A DNA stretch of 64,000 nt from Stropharia rugosoannulata (Eukaryota > Basidiomycota > Agaricomycetes > Agaricales > Strophariaceae). The number at the start of each line of letters is the position of its first letter. Positions within the stretch are counted from its first letter, which is position 1. Below are positions 10,663 to 22,832 of the stretch, piece after piece. The position numbers were made by a program, and so were the translations under genes. Below the pieces are notes generated by a model. The model made no database searches and was not told the DNA's origin. It saw only the letters and a program-made list of their open reading frames with translations. Where the stretch lies: the NCBI GenBank assembly GCA_028532985.1, contig JANCIK010000005.1, forward strand, positions 2,920,501 to 2,984,500, in the 5' to 3' direction.

Positions 10663-12137
10663 CTACTGACGCCTTGGTCTCAGGGAATAACGGCCTGTAG
10701 GCCTAGAAACATCTGACCCTTTATCAACCTCATCCTTGGGCAGACTCAATTCGGCTACCACCTCTTGTTCTTCATTTACCGCAACAGACTGGACAGAAAC
10801 TGAGTTTTGGGCTAAGGTAGATCCCTCTGCCCTTATGACTTTGGACCGAGGTCGAGGTTTGGGGCGTGTTGGTTGATCCAAAGTAAGTAATTCTGTCGGC
10901 TGCTCAATCATATTGATGCCAGTTTGAATCTGCTCCAATGTGTCGGCTTTCTTTTTTCTAGGAGCTAGGGATTGACCCCTACCAAGTCCACGTTGACGTA
11001 CCCGTCCATGTCCACGTCCTCGGCCTCTACCAATATTGAGTGCAGCAATCTGGTTGGTCAGATTGTTGTAATTATTGTCCAAAGAGCCTTCTGATGATGA
11101 TGTCTGATCAGTTTCATCACTGCTTGTCGCACTGTTGGATTGTGAGTCTGATTCAAGAGTAAGCACTGTCCCCTTCTTGGTCCTTTTCATCTGCTCAGCT
11201 GCCCGATCTGCTGCCTTCTGCATTTTTTCAGCCGCTTTCTTCTCTCGTTCCACTGCCCTTGCAGCTTTCAACATTTGCATTTCTTGCTCCTGTGCTGCCT
11301 TTGCCTCTGCCCTCTTATCAGCCTTCCGCTTCTTTTCCTCAGCCTTTTCCTCCTGCTTGTTCGCTCTTTCTTTTTCCTTTCTAGCATGCTCTTCTTCTCG
11401 ACATGCTGTCTTTTCGGCAATGGCAAGCTGTTTATAGTGATTGGTGATATCATGTGAGAGTTTCTGGAAGGTTGGACGGGCCTCGATAAAGACAAGTTTC
11501 ATTAGCGCAGTCCATTCAGCTTTGGCAAGTGAATCGAGAATTTCCTCAGAGGTCATGTGTCGTGCATCCGAAGTAATCCGCTTGTCCTGCTTCTTTTTTG
11601 CTTTGCTGAAAAGCTGTTTGCGCAACCTCTCGTTTTCGATATCCATCAACTGCATCTATGCATAGTCCGCCTGAACTTGTCGACATAGCGCCTTTAGAAT
11701 TGTGATTAGAGTCTCGTTTTGCTGCTGGATTTCCTTGAGCGTTGAACCATGTGCCATTAACATCTCCATCGGTAAGGTAAACTCCATGCCTGATGGCTGC
11801 AGCTGCTGATCATTATCCAAAACATCTAGATCGTCTGCATGATCATGCACAGGTTCTTCCTCTGTATATGCAAGTGCGCCTGTAAAGGATGGTGATGGTG
11901 TAGATTCTGCGGAAGGTACAAAGGCAAGTGCTTTTGCATCAGATCTGATTGCGTATGTTGAACCTCTGGAAGAAGACTCAAGTGTTGCAATGAGATTTAC
12001 AGGAATTGATGCTGGTAGGGGTTGAGCCGCCTTTGTTGTTGTGTTTAGAGAGGGTTCGTAAAGGGTATCCGAGATAATATCAGGATTATATGGGTAGATT
12101 CCGGTCTTCTTAAATGCTGTATTGATTGTTGTAGCCC
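10663..12137 (-). pseudogene. Pogo-like transposase, C-terminal part (separated by nested insertion)
   Basis: This is the continuation of the transposase whose N-terminal part is at 20912-22076. It opens with WATTINTAFKKTGIYPYNP, the family's usual post-catalytic segment, and runs to QVQADYA at TAG 11656-11658. The same frame then reopens directly with ATG and runs 330 codons to TAG 10663-10665. That extension is a long charged coiled coil (about 11200-11600) followed by an acidic Ser/Asp stretch, an RGRGRGHGR-type basic region and a terminal SLRPRRQ. The single TAG in an otherwise open frame looks like a nonsense mutation, though a natural stop with a second cistron, or readthrough, is possible. 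Confidence 0.82.
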
Positions 12138-12139
12138 AT

Positions 12140-12151
12140 CAGCAAACCGTG
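12140..12151 (+). repeat. Left terminal inverted repeat of the Plavaka element
   Basis: CAGCAAACCGTG, matching the reverse complement of 20900-20911. Weaker similarity continues inward. AT flanks it on the outside. Confidence 0.88.
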
Positions 12152-12633
12152 ATTTTTGCCATAGCGTGCCATAGCATGCATGGCAGATCTATATTTGGCT
12201 GTAGCGTCTTATAGAGAGTATAGTATTGACAGGGCCTGCATAGTTCTCCATAGTGCTTGTCAGCGCTTATTAGGCTTATTAAACCGTATTATATAGCATG
12301 ATATAGCAAGGAGTTTGTTACAAGTAATCTATAATACATGATCAGATTGGTATGTACTAGCTGTACGGTATAGTGTTGGTATAGTGTCCCGTGAAGCCTA
12401 TATGAGTAGGTTGGCTTGAGTTCTTGCAAAGTTCTTGTCGAGTTCCGAATAGTCAGGATTGGCAGCTGAACTTATAAATAACTTACCACGGCAAGGTGCG
12501 AATCCGGCAAGGCGACGGCGGCCACGGCCGAACTTAGCTTGCTGCTCGACGTCTGCATCAACTCCTCGTACTACACGCTGGGCTGGAAGACTTGCACTCG
12601 TAACGCACTCGCCCGTTCTTATTCTCATTGCTT

Positions 12634-15600
12634 ATGAATATTTATCGCTGCCCTCGATGTATGAAAGAGTTCGAAGATAACACACGTGTTCTGCTGCATA
12701 TGAATCAGCCCCATGGAGCTTGCCGCCTCAGATATGAGGAACTACTGGCCGCTTCTCTCTCAAAGCAGCGTGTCGTAACTGTCAACCACCAGCAGGAATC
12801 AATCAATAATCATGTCAATACTGTACCAGAGTCGATGGAGCAAGATTGGGTAGACAACAGCCACCCGAACGAGACAATTTTGGGAGAGAATGGTGCAATT
12901 ATGGGTAGCCCTGACAAATGGCCCAATGATCTAAATGAAACCGAACGCCATCATACATTCAGCTACCCCGGTTCCAGTGCAACTTTTGGACAAGGAACAG
13001 CATTCATGGATCGATTTAACTCAGATCAGCATGCCTCGGTTCGTGCAGTATGTCTATATTATCCATTTGCCTCCAGAGACGAATGGGAGCTCGCATCATT
13101 TCTTATGTCGTCAAGCCTGAGCATGGCAGCTATAGACAAGCTTTTAAAGCTGCAACTGGTGAGTCTCTTTCCGATTATCCAAGAAATGCGACCTTAGAAG
13201 TTTATCTCGTTTCAGATAAAGCAAATTGGGCTCTCATTCTCTACTGCACGCGATTTACGCTCACGCTTTGAGATATTACCAGGCGGACCTCAATGGAAAT
13301 CAAAGGAGTGGAAAACTACTTATCCTACTAAGCAGCCAACCGTGTTATACTACAGAGACGCTATTGAATGCATCCAGGCACTCCTGCACTCGCCCTTGCT
13401 CAAAGACTACATCAATTTTCAACCCTTTCAAGTATTTCGGACGGCTGAGAAGATTATGCGTGTGTATACGGAGTGGTTATCTGGAGAAGCCGCATGGAAA
13501 ATGCAGGTGCGTTGACGTCCTTGTGCCTCTCAAGTGCCGAGTCTCGACTCTTATGTACTGATTACTTATATATATATAGGACAAGCTCCCTGCTGGCGCA
13601 ACAGTTTTAGGCACCATTCTCTCCTCCGACAAGACAACAATCTCTGCAATGACTGGCGACCGAGAGGCACATCCTCTACTTATCAGTCTAGCCAATATCG
13701 ACATGGATTTCCGCATGAAAGCTTCAAATCACGCCTTTCTCCTCCTCGCCCTCCTACCAATCCCTCAGTTTATACACCCAGTGAAGAGGATGCGAAGTAT
13801 GTTGGCTGATCGTCTGTTTCATGAAACCTTGGATTATGTGACACGACCACTCAAAACCGCTGCTGAAATTGGGATTATGCTTTCAGACCCTCTCGGTAAC
13901 CAGCGCTGGTGTTTCACGCCACTCGCAAGCTATATCGTTGATACTCCGGAGTCGACTCTTGTGGCTGGTGTCGCAACAAAAAATTCATCTGTAACCATGG
14001 CCTCATATAAGCAACTCGGTGACAGCTTTCGCCATGAAGTCCGTAGCGGTTCTACTACTAGAGCCCAACTTAACTCAATAGAAGCGGTCCAGAACATTGA
14101 TCCATGGGACCTTGAGAACTACTTCAAAGCTGCGTCAAAGCATTTTAATTTAAATGGAGTTCACCGCCCATTTTGGAGGGACTGGCCTTTGTCTGATCCG
14201 CCAAATTTCCTCACTCCGGAACCTCTACACCATTGGCATAAAATGTTTTGGGATCATGATGCTAAGTGGTGCATTCGGGCTATCGGATCCAGTGAAATTG
14301 ACTTTCGTTTCTCAGTTCTTCATCCACACACTGGGCTTCGGCATTTTAAAGCGGGTATTTCAACATTGAAGCAGGTTACAGGTCGTGAACATCGTGATGT
14401 ACAGCGATATATCATACCGGTTATTGCGGATGCAGTCTGCAAAAGCTTTATGATTGCAGTCCGATCTCTAATGGACTTCCGATATCTCTCACAAGCTCCT
14501 GAGATAGATGAAGCACTTTGTTCTCGGATAACAGCCGCCTTGGCTGAGTTCCACTCACATAAGCACGCTATTCTGGAGGCAAAGGTTCGCACAGGCAAGA
14601 AAAATGTTCCTCTGGACCACTTTTACATTCCTAAGCTAGAATTCATGCAAAGTGTTGTTCCTAGCGTTCGTACTAATGGTGTACCTTGCCAATGGTCAGC
14701 GGATGTAACAGAACATGCTCACATTACAGAAGTCAAACAACCTGCGCGCGCAAGCAATAACCAGAACTATGAATCCCAAATCTGCCGCCACCTTGACCGG
14801 ACTGAAAAACGCCGAATGTTTGACTTAGCAACTGCAGTGCGTGATAGCAAAATAAACTTCACGGCACGGTTTGGGTGCTCGACTGACCCAGAAGACTATG
14901 TAGATGGTGACGGAAGCAGTTCAGATGAAGGTGATAATGCCACGGACATCATCCATGTAACCAGCACAGCTACACTTCTAGAAACGATATCTCCTGTTAC
15001 TCAGCTCTCTGGAACTACTCGAAAGCTTGTAGACTATTTTGCTATCAGTGATACCTTGCATAAGGTGATACCCAATCCCCCAATCCCACATCGCACATTT
15101 GCAAGTCACTGTGCAGCCTTCCACCTCAAACGAGATCCATCCTTAAAGCGCTTGCCAGTCGATGATGCTGCAGAACTCTTCGGAATACCAGATCTTCGAC
15201 CGGCACTCTATGATTACATTTCAAAGGTGAAGACCTCAGGCTCGCGGTATGTACCATCTATTGGTGGCCGTCGTTTGGGGAATCAGCAAAGCACCCTGCC
15301 TTTTACTCACTTAGAGGTGTGGGTGAAATTCCGGATTCAAGGCAAGCTGTATCACCATCCTCAAGTTCCCACTGTTTCCCAAGCAGTTAACTGCTCTCCA
15401 CATTCGGAAAATTGGCCAAACGGACGTCATGACGCAGTTATCATCAATCTTGACTCAACTAAACTATGGCCGAAAAGCGGCCTAGCAGGTCAGTATACTA
15501 CGCTCTGTCTTCTATTTACATTCTCACGTCTACTAGGTCACTGCGCTGCGCAACTTGGCATTATATTTAGAATAGTGCCTCCTCCAGAAGACACGGTATC

Positions 15601-15934
15601 TGGGACAGAAGATATCTTTCTATCATACGTCCACCGCTTCGACATCGTTCCACAAATTAATTATCAAATTACTGGATCACTGACCCACCGAGGTGCCTTT
15701 CCCGAGCCATCTTCTGGACTATACGTTGTTCGTAGGGCTAAGCGTAGCAATGGCAAACTTATTGGTGACATCGTTCCTTTAAATCAGATTTGCTCTCTTA
15801 TTCATCTTTCTCCACGGTTTGGGACCAAAGCAGATCGACGATTTGACAAGATAAATTGCATGCAATTCGGTGGGGAATTCTACATTAATAAATACTTCAA
15901 CAAGGACTTGTTTTTTGCTTTAAGTAACATATGA
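12634..15934 (+). CDS. Plavaka transposase with N-terminal C2H2 zinc finger
   Basis: Four exons (12634-13158, 13216-13506, 13580-15488, 15537-15934) encode about 1,040 residues. The N-terminus carries a C2H2-like finger (Cys6, Cys9, His22, His27) in YRCPRCMKEF. Next comes the Plavaka signature region: YYRDAIECIQALL, the exon ending GEAAWKMQ, DKLPAGATVLGTILSSDKT, and GDREAHPLLISLANIDMDFR, which probably includes catalytic acids of the RNase-H fold. The last part (WSADVTEHAHITEVK onward) is the C-terminal domain usual for these proteins. The last intron is 48 nt and leaves the frame open even if unspliced, but splicing gives the better KSGLAGHCAAQL join. No stop or frameshift is seen. It likely recognises the CAGCAAACC ends (inference). 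Confidence 0.9.
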
Positions 15935-16172
15935 ATTTGTGTAGTATTGGTAGTCGGTACATAGTTTGATTAATGTTAGTTTATGATATTGACCGATTGA
16001 TAGTAATGTGCATGACTATGTTGTGACCGTGTGCGTGCGATAATTAATGATGATGAACGACTCATTGTCGACATAATTGTTCACTTACCATTGCATACTC
16101 TCCCCCAGATCACAGGCTGCCCCACTTCCCTCTTCAGAGCTGTCACCACACTTTCTTGCTTGTTATTTTTGT

Positions 16173-16782
16173 ATGGCAGCACAACTTTCACCACCCGAGC
16201 AGTCTAGCTTTCTGGATATGTCATTGGAAAGTTGGATGGAGGACAACCAACCATTGCTTGTATTGCGCTGGGACAATGTATGTGTTCATTGCTACTATAA
16301 TCTTTTAAAGAGCTTACCGATCTGCTTCCAGTACCCACTTCGAGTTAAGACCTCTCGTGAGGCTGAACAACTTGTGCAGATGGCATGCAGTGAAGAGCAA
16401 CGGTATCGCACTCTCCAAGAAGCCGCATCGAGTAATCTAGAGCAAACAATCGAGCAAGCTCAATGTAGAATTAAGCATGTCATAACAGAAGCCCTGAGCA
16501 TGGTTAAACTAGCAAGGAAACAGGCGGATAAGGCTGAGAGTAAATTCCATCAAGCACAACTCAATGTAGGCCGAGTTATCAATGCGGTTGAAATGAGCGG
16601 GTTTCAATTGCGCACAGTCCTGCCCACTCGTCCTCCACCGGTTATCCGTGTAGACGGAGGTAAGACTCTCTCCGTATCTTTCTCTTACAACGTGTGCTGA
16701 TTTTTTTGTTTTTAAATTTCTAGTAAAACATTTTATTTCTATCCCTGGGACAGATACCTCGGTTGTGGTAGTTCTCGATTGA
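16173..16782 (+). CDS. Small coiled-coil protein of the Plavaka element
   Basis: Three exons (16173-16277, 16332-16659, 16724-16782) give 163 residues beginning MAAQLSPPEQSSFLDMSLES. Residues from about 45 to 130 form a strong helical coiled coil (REAEQLVQMACSEEQRYRTL, later KQADKAESKFHQAQLNVGRV). A proline-rich hinge (LPTRPPPVIRV) and a hydrophobic tail (TDTSVVVVLD) follow. It lies about 240 bp after the transposase stop in the same orientation and wholly within the element. I do not recognise a family. A role as a partner of the transposase or of the DUF6532 protein is only a guess from position. Confidence 0.72.
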
Positions 16783-17170
16783 ATTCTGACAGTACTTCTG
16801 ATATCTTTCCGACATCTTTCTCCTCTTCCATTATTTGCTTACTGTTGGCATGCTCTACGATGTGAATACTATTGAAATGCATCATTTTATTGTACAGGGG
16901 GAAAGCAGCATCTACAGACTCTAGGCTGTTGTTAAGCTATGTATGCTCCGGTGTAACACAGGGTCGTCTCAATTGCTGTCTACAAGTACCGGATCCAAAA
17001 AGACGAACATCGAACGACATGACCTGGAAATTGCCCTTATTGGATCTATGGTTGAACACGGTTTAAGCCTGGCTTATGCCATCCTTATTTCTGACGCTTA
17101 ACCCAAGTTCAGCTGTCTTTCTCCTGCTAATCCGTCACTCATACTCAGACTGCTATCCTTACTGCTACCT

Positions 17171-20100
17171 ATGGCCCCAAAGAAGACCTCTCGTGAACAT
17201 GGCACTGATTCTAATGACCGCAGTCGCAAAGCCGCAAAGCATGCACAGGATAAGGACGTAACCAGTTCTCTTCAAGCACAAAGTATGTACATTGCATATA
17301 CCTCTGTAACTCTTTACTAATATTGACTTAGAAAACTCACGTCCAGTTCGATCCAATGCAGGTCAAGGTGGACAAAGGGTGCAGCTTGAGAAGGTGGTTG
17401 GTAGCATCCGCCCTGACTTAAACCCAGAGAATGCACGGTCAGCTCGTGCACACAAGCAGGCTTTCCCAGATAATCCTCGTGAAAATGTTCTCGCGCCAGC
17501 TGAAAAGGTAAAGGGGCGTCGCAAGCCAGCTGCCACTGCTCATGTATGGTCCTTTTCCATATGCTTCACTCCTTTATTTTCACTTACATACCACTGCCTT
17601 CGTTTAGAAGCCACAAGGTGCCTCAACATTACCTCAGAATAACAAAGACATTCACGCCAATTATCCGAGGCCATGCATCCCGGAAACACCACTTCGAGAC
17701 CCACCCATGCCTTCTGCACAAATGAGCCAGCCTGGATCTCAGTTCGGATTTCAAGCCAATAGGAATACGGCAATGCATACAAGTCAAACTCCTCAAGACA
17801 AGCAGACAATGAGGTCCGGTAGTGGTACTTCAGAGAATAGGATGTCTCAGACTCAGATAGGACATACATTGGGTTTGTATTTACTCGTAGTATTCCGATA
17901 TTCTGCATCAAACATTGCTAACAGATAGTAATAGGGTCCCAGTCTCGTACTCTGGATCGCCCTGCTACAACTTATAATGCAGACAATGATCAGAATCCAT
18001 TCGCAGAGTCTACAGCACAGTTTTACCACCGTAACACTGAGCAGGGCCACCCGGGTGCATTGGGGCTCTCTGTTGCTAACGATGGCTCACTAGATGGTCA
18101 ACGACACAGCTCTAATATGGATACATGGTTTGGGTCAAATATGGATGCCTTGCACATCGGTACTAATTCCCAAGACCAATCTCAGCAGCGTGGCGAGTCA
18201 TCTACTACTGGAACTCATCATGAGGTCTCAACCATGCAAAGTCAGCATAATAATCCCAACGGTTTCAATAACAGTGGTCTTTTTTTCTCTAACAACAATA
18301 GTTATGACCGTCACTCTTCTTCTAGTAATTATACTTTTAATACCTTTCATAATAACTTCAATAATTCTGATGTTCATTCCACTAATAACCACGGTCATAA
18401 TAACTTTGATTACCATGAGTTGAATACTAACTTCGAACCATCTTTCTTAGATCAAAATCAGCCCCAGCTGCGCTCTAATGAAACATGGAACTTTGTGGGT
18501 AAGTATTCTCAGATCATTACAGCCGTCATCATGATTCTAATTATGTGCTAGGATACAATGGTGGGCACGAAGTGGGTATTGACATGGATAAAGACAGCCA
18601 CATCAGCAGTGGCATATCCGACAGTGATGCTGATGGAGATGCTGACGCTGATGGAGATGTGGATGCCGATGAGGAGTTAACGACAGGCAACAGTGGTACC
18701 ATCATAGGTGGTTTAGACAGTAAGCCCTGCTAATTATTATTTGTTCATGCACCGTTGATTGACTAGTGTTAGTTGATGAGGCATCACCCTCTGAAGATGA
18801 AGCCATAGCATTGGCTGCCCTACATGCTCCATCTCTGGGTATGCGTACTATATGTCTATTCGCCTCTTGTTATAAGTTGCTTACAGTCATTCATCCAGGA
18901 CGTGATGAAAATGGCAGTAAATCAGACCAAGATGAACATGGTATATTACTAGTTACTTCTGAGCCTTTCGCAAAACTAATCTATAATATTTACATGTCTG
19001 TAGACTCTGACAATGACATTTATGTGAGTTTATTATTGACCTACTGCTATGAGGGCCTAAGAATTCAGTATCCGATACAGGTTCAGTCTGAAGGAGAAGA
19101 TGTGGTAGAGAAGCATAGAAGGCAAAACCATGCCAAACAACCACCTAGCTCTAGAAGCCTTAAACAGGCACTGGCACGGCAAGAAGATCATCGCAACTCA
19201 AACACAATGGCTGGTAGTAGTACTGGTAACATTGAAGCTGACAGCTCCGGGGATGATGAAGGGCATACAGAGAAGAAACGGGCTCGCCGACACTCAAAAA
19301 AGAAACATGTCGGCTATAAACCCAATAATCTTGGCTTCTATCCACCTGAATGGGTAACTGTTCTTGTCAAAGCCCAGCAGCGTTGGTATCGCCACCTTAT
19401 CCTTGGACGCTCTGACCCCTTTCCCCAAATTGACGCGCTGCGAGAAGCTGAGCATCTGCTGACACGTGTCATTGCAGAACATTTAGATGCAGGAGAGCTC
19501 TTAGATGACGGTATGGGTAGTATTAAAAATCTCGCACAGGTATCTGATCTGGTTGTAGAGTATCGACGAACACGAGAGATGGATAAATGCGTGAGCCTGT
19601 TTCACAAATCACTAGTCATAATTTCTAACATTGACTTGATATCTTATGTGTGGTACATAGGTGTTTGATTCTCATTCGGGATGGCGAAAGAAGCTCAAGG
19701 ATATCTCGGCTAAAATTGTTGCTCAGACTTTTTCAGATGAGCTCAGGGATACCCTTGAAGCTCCGGGTCAGTTAGATGCAGCAGAACTTATACGTCGCAG
19801 GATAAAATCAATGCTAAAAGACAATAGCTTCCACATTTATGGTACCGATGCTGAGGTATGGCTTTTCACTGTTATATCTTTGCTGTATCTATCTTTACTG
19901 ATTAATATCCGGTTTTATAGGGACGCACAAACAATATGAGCCATCCTTCAATTGAACGGATTATTCTCACCTTCTTCTACACCGGAAACAAAAGCCTGGC
20001 GGCACTGTTTCCCGAAGACTTTCAACACTCTGTTCCGGACCATGCTGTTGCTCTTGTTCTAACTACGGTACGCATCTACACACACACCAAGTGCTACCCA

Positions 20101-20316
20101 TTCGGTTTCCATTTCTCATGTACTGCATAGATTCATCACTGTCTTTCAGAATGGACTCAGTATGCGTTTGAACCACAAAACCTCGAAATGCGCGGCAAAG
20201 AATACAGAAAAGTGTTCTTAAGTTTAATGGATGCAATCGATAGCATCAAAGCTGATAATTATCATTGTGGCAAGTATGAGGCCAACAAAATCAGATGGGC
20301 TCGTAAAGGAATGTAA
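17171..20316 (+). CDS. DUF6532-like protein carried by the Plavaka element
   Basis: Twelve exons can be chained in frame from ATG 17171 to TAA 20314-20316, giving 832 residues. The N-terminus is basic (MAPKKTSREH, RSRKAAKHAQDK) and nuclear-like. The middle is low-complexity: Asn/His/Ser-rich (18240-18430), then alternating Asp/Ala/Gly (DADGDADADGDVDADEE). A basic KKRARRHSKKKHVGYKPN segment precedes the conserved C-terminal domain: PPEWVTVLVKAQQRWYRHL, WRKKLKDISAKIVAQTFSD, IERIILTFFYTGNKSLAALF and WARKGM at the end. This domain resembles DUF6532, widespread in Agaricomycetes. Several exons are tiny (20, 42 and 72 nt), so the middle could be spliced differently. The function is unknown; a DNA- or chromatin-binding accessory is inferred from charge and context. 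Confidence 0.8.
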
Positions 20317-20899
20317 GTGATGATATTGATGCAAGTCTTTTCCCGAAAATGATTGATAATAATGGCGATGTAGGGAAAGACTCCGTGGCAACAAGAATTC
20401 CAAAGACGGAAGTGAGAGAGTGGTGGTACGAATTGTCCTCGACTAATTCCGACTATGCACTTGAATTCAGCACATTTTCACAAACAGTACCTGTCAGCTC
20501 TGCTCTCCGTTTATCTATCTCATATTATACCATAGTGTTACTCCTGTAGTATCGTTCCCCGTTTAATACAATTGCAGTTATTTTTGACATATGCCGGACA
20601 TTGACCCGGCATTTACATTAGTCAGCTTGCTCAATAGGGTATCCTTCACTAATTAGAAGCGACGTCCCATTGGCAGAACATGTTTCTCTCGCATGTATAT
20701 ATACTGCTGACTAGAATGTCAGGGAAATTTCATAGTACTTCATAGAGACCATAGAGTGATATATAGCACTCCAGAGCAATATATAGCCATCAATCTGAAA
20801 TAAGGATTTTATGACATGCTGTGCGGTGCTATAAACAGGGTACCCCATGCTATCATTCTATGCTGCTACACAGTGCTACAAAACGCTGTATTGCCAACC
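20317..20899. other. Right subterminal region of the Plavaka element
   Basis: Non-coding stretch between the DUF6532 stop and the right terminal repeat. From about 20690 it is AT-rich with repeated TATATAGC/CATAGAG-type words, mirrored by similar words at 12160-12390. These may be subterminal transposase-binding sites (inference). Confidence 0.55.
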
Positions 20900-20911
20900 C
20901 ACGGTTTGCTG
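20900..20911 (-). repeat. Right terminal inverted repeat of the Plavaka element
   Basis: Inverted copy of 12140-12151, with AT outside it at 20912-20913. Confidence 0.88.
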
Positions 20912-22076
20912 ATGCCTTCAATGCCTGAGCTCGGGCATCTGCATAGTACTCCAGTAAATTGTATTTGTCGATTACAATTCCTTGCTGCATTGCCTGATTA
21001 ACGACAGTTTTCCAGTAAGCTGCAAGTGGCGCAAAAACGGCAACATCACATGGTTGAAGAACGTGAGTAGTGTGAGAGGGGAGACAAATAACAATGATGT
21101 CATGCTTCTCAGCAAAACGGCAGAAGTGATACGTGCAATGACTGTTGTGTCCATCAAGAATAAGAAGCCGATGTCTTCCCGAAGTATTTCGTATTGCACT
21201 TGCTGGGTGAAAATCACGTTCAAGCCACTTTGAGCCTAACTCCTGATCTGTCCATCCATTTGGTGAGCATGAGATACTAGTGTCCAATAATAAGACTCAA
21301 TTTAAATACACAAATTTAGATGGAACTCACCTTGCTTTACATGGGTTTCTCCGTCCCCATACTAAGTTGATTCTTTTGCCCTGGAAAATAACGGAAGGAT
21401 GCAAAGAAGTGCCATCTGCACAGACTGTTTCAATAATAGTGACCATTTCCCGATTTCCATCCTCCACATTGTAGACATTTTTCTGGTCACGATCAATGAT
21501 TGCTTTGATGCGCCTTCCAACTCCAAGTTGAATACCCTTCTCATCACAATTGTAAATGTTTTCCGGGGGAATGCTGTACTGTGTCACAAGCTCGTGATAA
21601 ATTTGGAAAAAGCCCTTGACACTTGTGTGATTGACAGATTTAGCTCGGCAGCTTTCTAAACTCTGTGTCCAGCGTGTCTTGATGTCCAGGTTACGTGCCA
21701 TAAATCTGCCCACCCATGATGCACCGACTGGATGCTTACATAGAGCTGCAGCATAGTCACGTAATGTGGTAGAAGTAAGAGGCACTGCACGTCGTCCCAT
21801 AACCTTTATCCACTCGGCAACCACACGCTCCTGTGCATTTGTGAGGTTTTGGGTACTTTCATGAGCTTCCTTTCGAGTGCGCAAGCCATTGAAAAGATCA
21901 GTTAGAGTAGAGCGAGGAACATCATAGAAGTTGGCTGCTTTTCTTAATGATAGCTTATCACGAGCTGGTATATCAGTTCTAGCCTGTGATTCACGGTATG
22001 CCACCAATGCAAGTTGAATACGAGCCTCTTGGTCAAAATCTGCAAGATTAAAGTCATCTGAGTTCAGGGTAGCCAT
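20912..22076 (-). pseudogene. Pogo-like transposase, N-terminal and catalytic part (DDE_1 type)
   Basis: The transposase cuts and rejoins the element at TA sites. Exon 1 (21331-22076, from MATLNSDDFNLADFDQEARI) has a helix-turn-helix segment (KLSLRKAANFYDVPRSTLTD) and a CENP-B-like second DNA-binding part. Exon 2 (from 21276 downward) follows a GT-AG intron. The catalytic acids are visible: YNCDEKG, ILDGHNSH and QPCDVAVF, giving a DDD triad. An upstream in-frame ATG at 22151 is also possible. Coding is cut after ARAQALKA at the edge of the Plavaka element; joining across it restores ALKAWATTINTAF in frame. Broken only by the insertion and a downstream TAG, this copy looks young. Confidence 0.88.
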
Positions 22077-22832
22077 GGTAGGTGTATAAAGCAGTGCAAA
22101 GTTGACTCTGGTGCTGTGCAATGAGTAGGTCTCGAGAAACGAGCGCACCATGCACTAGATCTTGTCTACTTATACAATATTATATTTACACTATGAAGAA
22201 TGATTTTCCCAACCAATGGTTGACAATCTAAATAAAACAAATGTCGGAAATCAATCTTCTATGTATTATTTCATCAACTTCTCTGTCATAGTTTCTCTAG
22301 AGAAAGGACACCTATAAAGAGGAAAAACAAAGTTACAACAACATCAGGTGTCTTACAGCAACTCGACACTGTCTTATGACCTCTTTTTTTCCTTTTATGA
22401 CCAAGCCATTCTCTGTTAATTAAGCGATCTTTGAGGAGGTGCTTGGGAGGTGCTATTTTTAAATCAAAAAACTGTATCAATCCACTTCCTCAAAGAATAA
22501 CAAAGCACAAGGCAATAAATTTGCATAATAAATGGTAAACTATGTTCATTATATGTCTTATTACACTATGGATATGTATTCTTTTGGTGAGAAGAGATAT
22601 TGAAGCTGAGCGTCGAGATGTACGGTCCATCAGTGATGGCTAAATTAAGAAACTCCCATGTCACCTCGCATGCACTGCATTGAAAACGGCACTGTGTCAT
22701 TAAAAATGACAGCAAGCTCAATTTTTTTTCGCAGATGTGTGGCTGAATACTGTGGGTTTTATATTTTGTAAAATTTATGCATAGTATATAGGCTACATGA
22801 CATGTAATGCTGCTCTGACCGAGTACACGGTG

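Larger units (their letters stand above)
12140..20911. mobile_element. Plavaka-type (CACTA-like) DNA transposon nested in the pogo transposase
   Basis: The ends are inverted: plus 12140 starts CAGCAAACCGTG and the reverse strand from 20911 starts with the same 12 bases, then the arms diverge into related AT-rich sequence. Each end is flanked by AT (12138-12139 and 20912-20913), the apparent 2-bp target duplication. Removing 8,772 bp plus one AT restores the host transposase reading frame. Inside, all on the plus strand, are a Plavaka transposase, a coiled-coil protein and a DUF6532 protein. Both subterminal regions (12160-12390 and 20690-20870) contain many copies of short words such as TATAGCA and CATAG, as CACTA-type elements have. 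All three genes are open, so the element could be autonomous. Confidence 0.88.

Noticed and set aside
11135..11665. Plus-strand hydrophobic frames opposite the pogo transposase tail
   Set aside because: Antisense of a Lys/Glu/Ala coiled coil, which reads as Phe/Leu/Ser; not a gene.
18094..18423. Hydrophobic open frame rich in Ile/Val/Thr on the plus strand
   Set aside because: It is the +1 frame of the Asn/His/Ser-rich low-complexity exon of the DUF6532 gene; the composition comes from AAT/CAT-rich codons.
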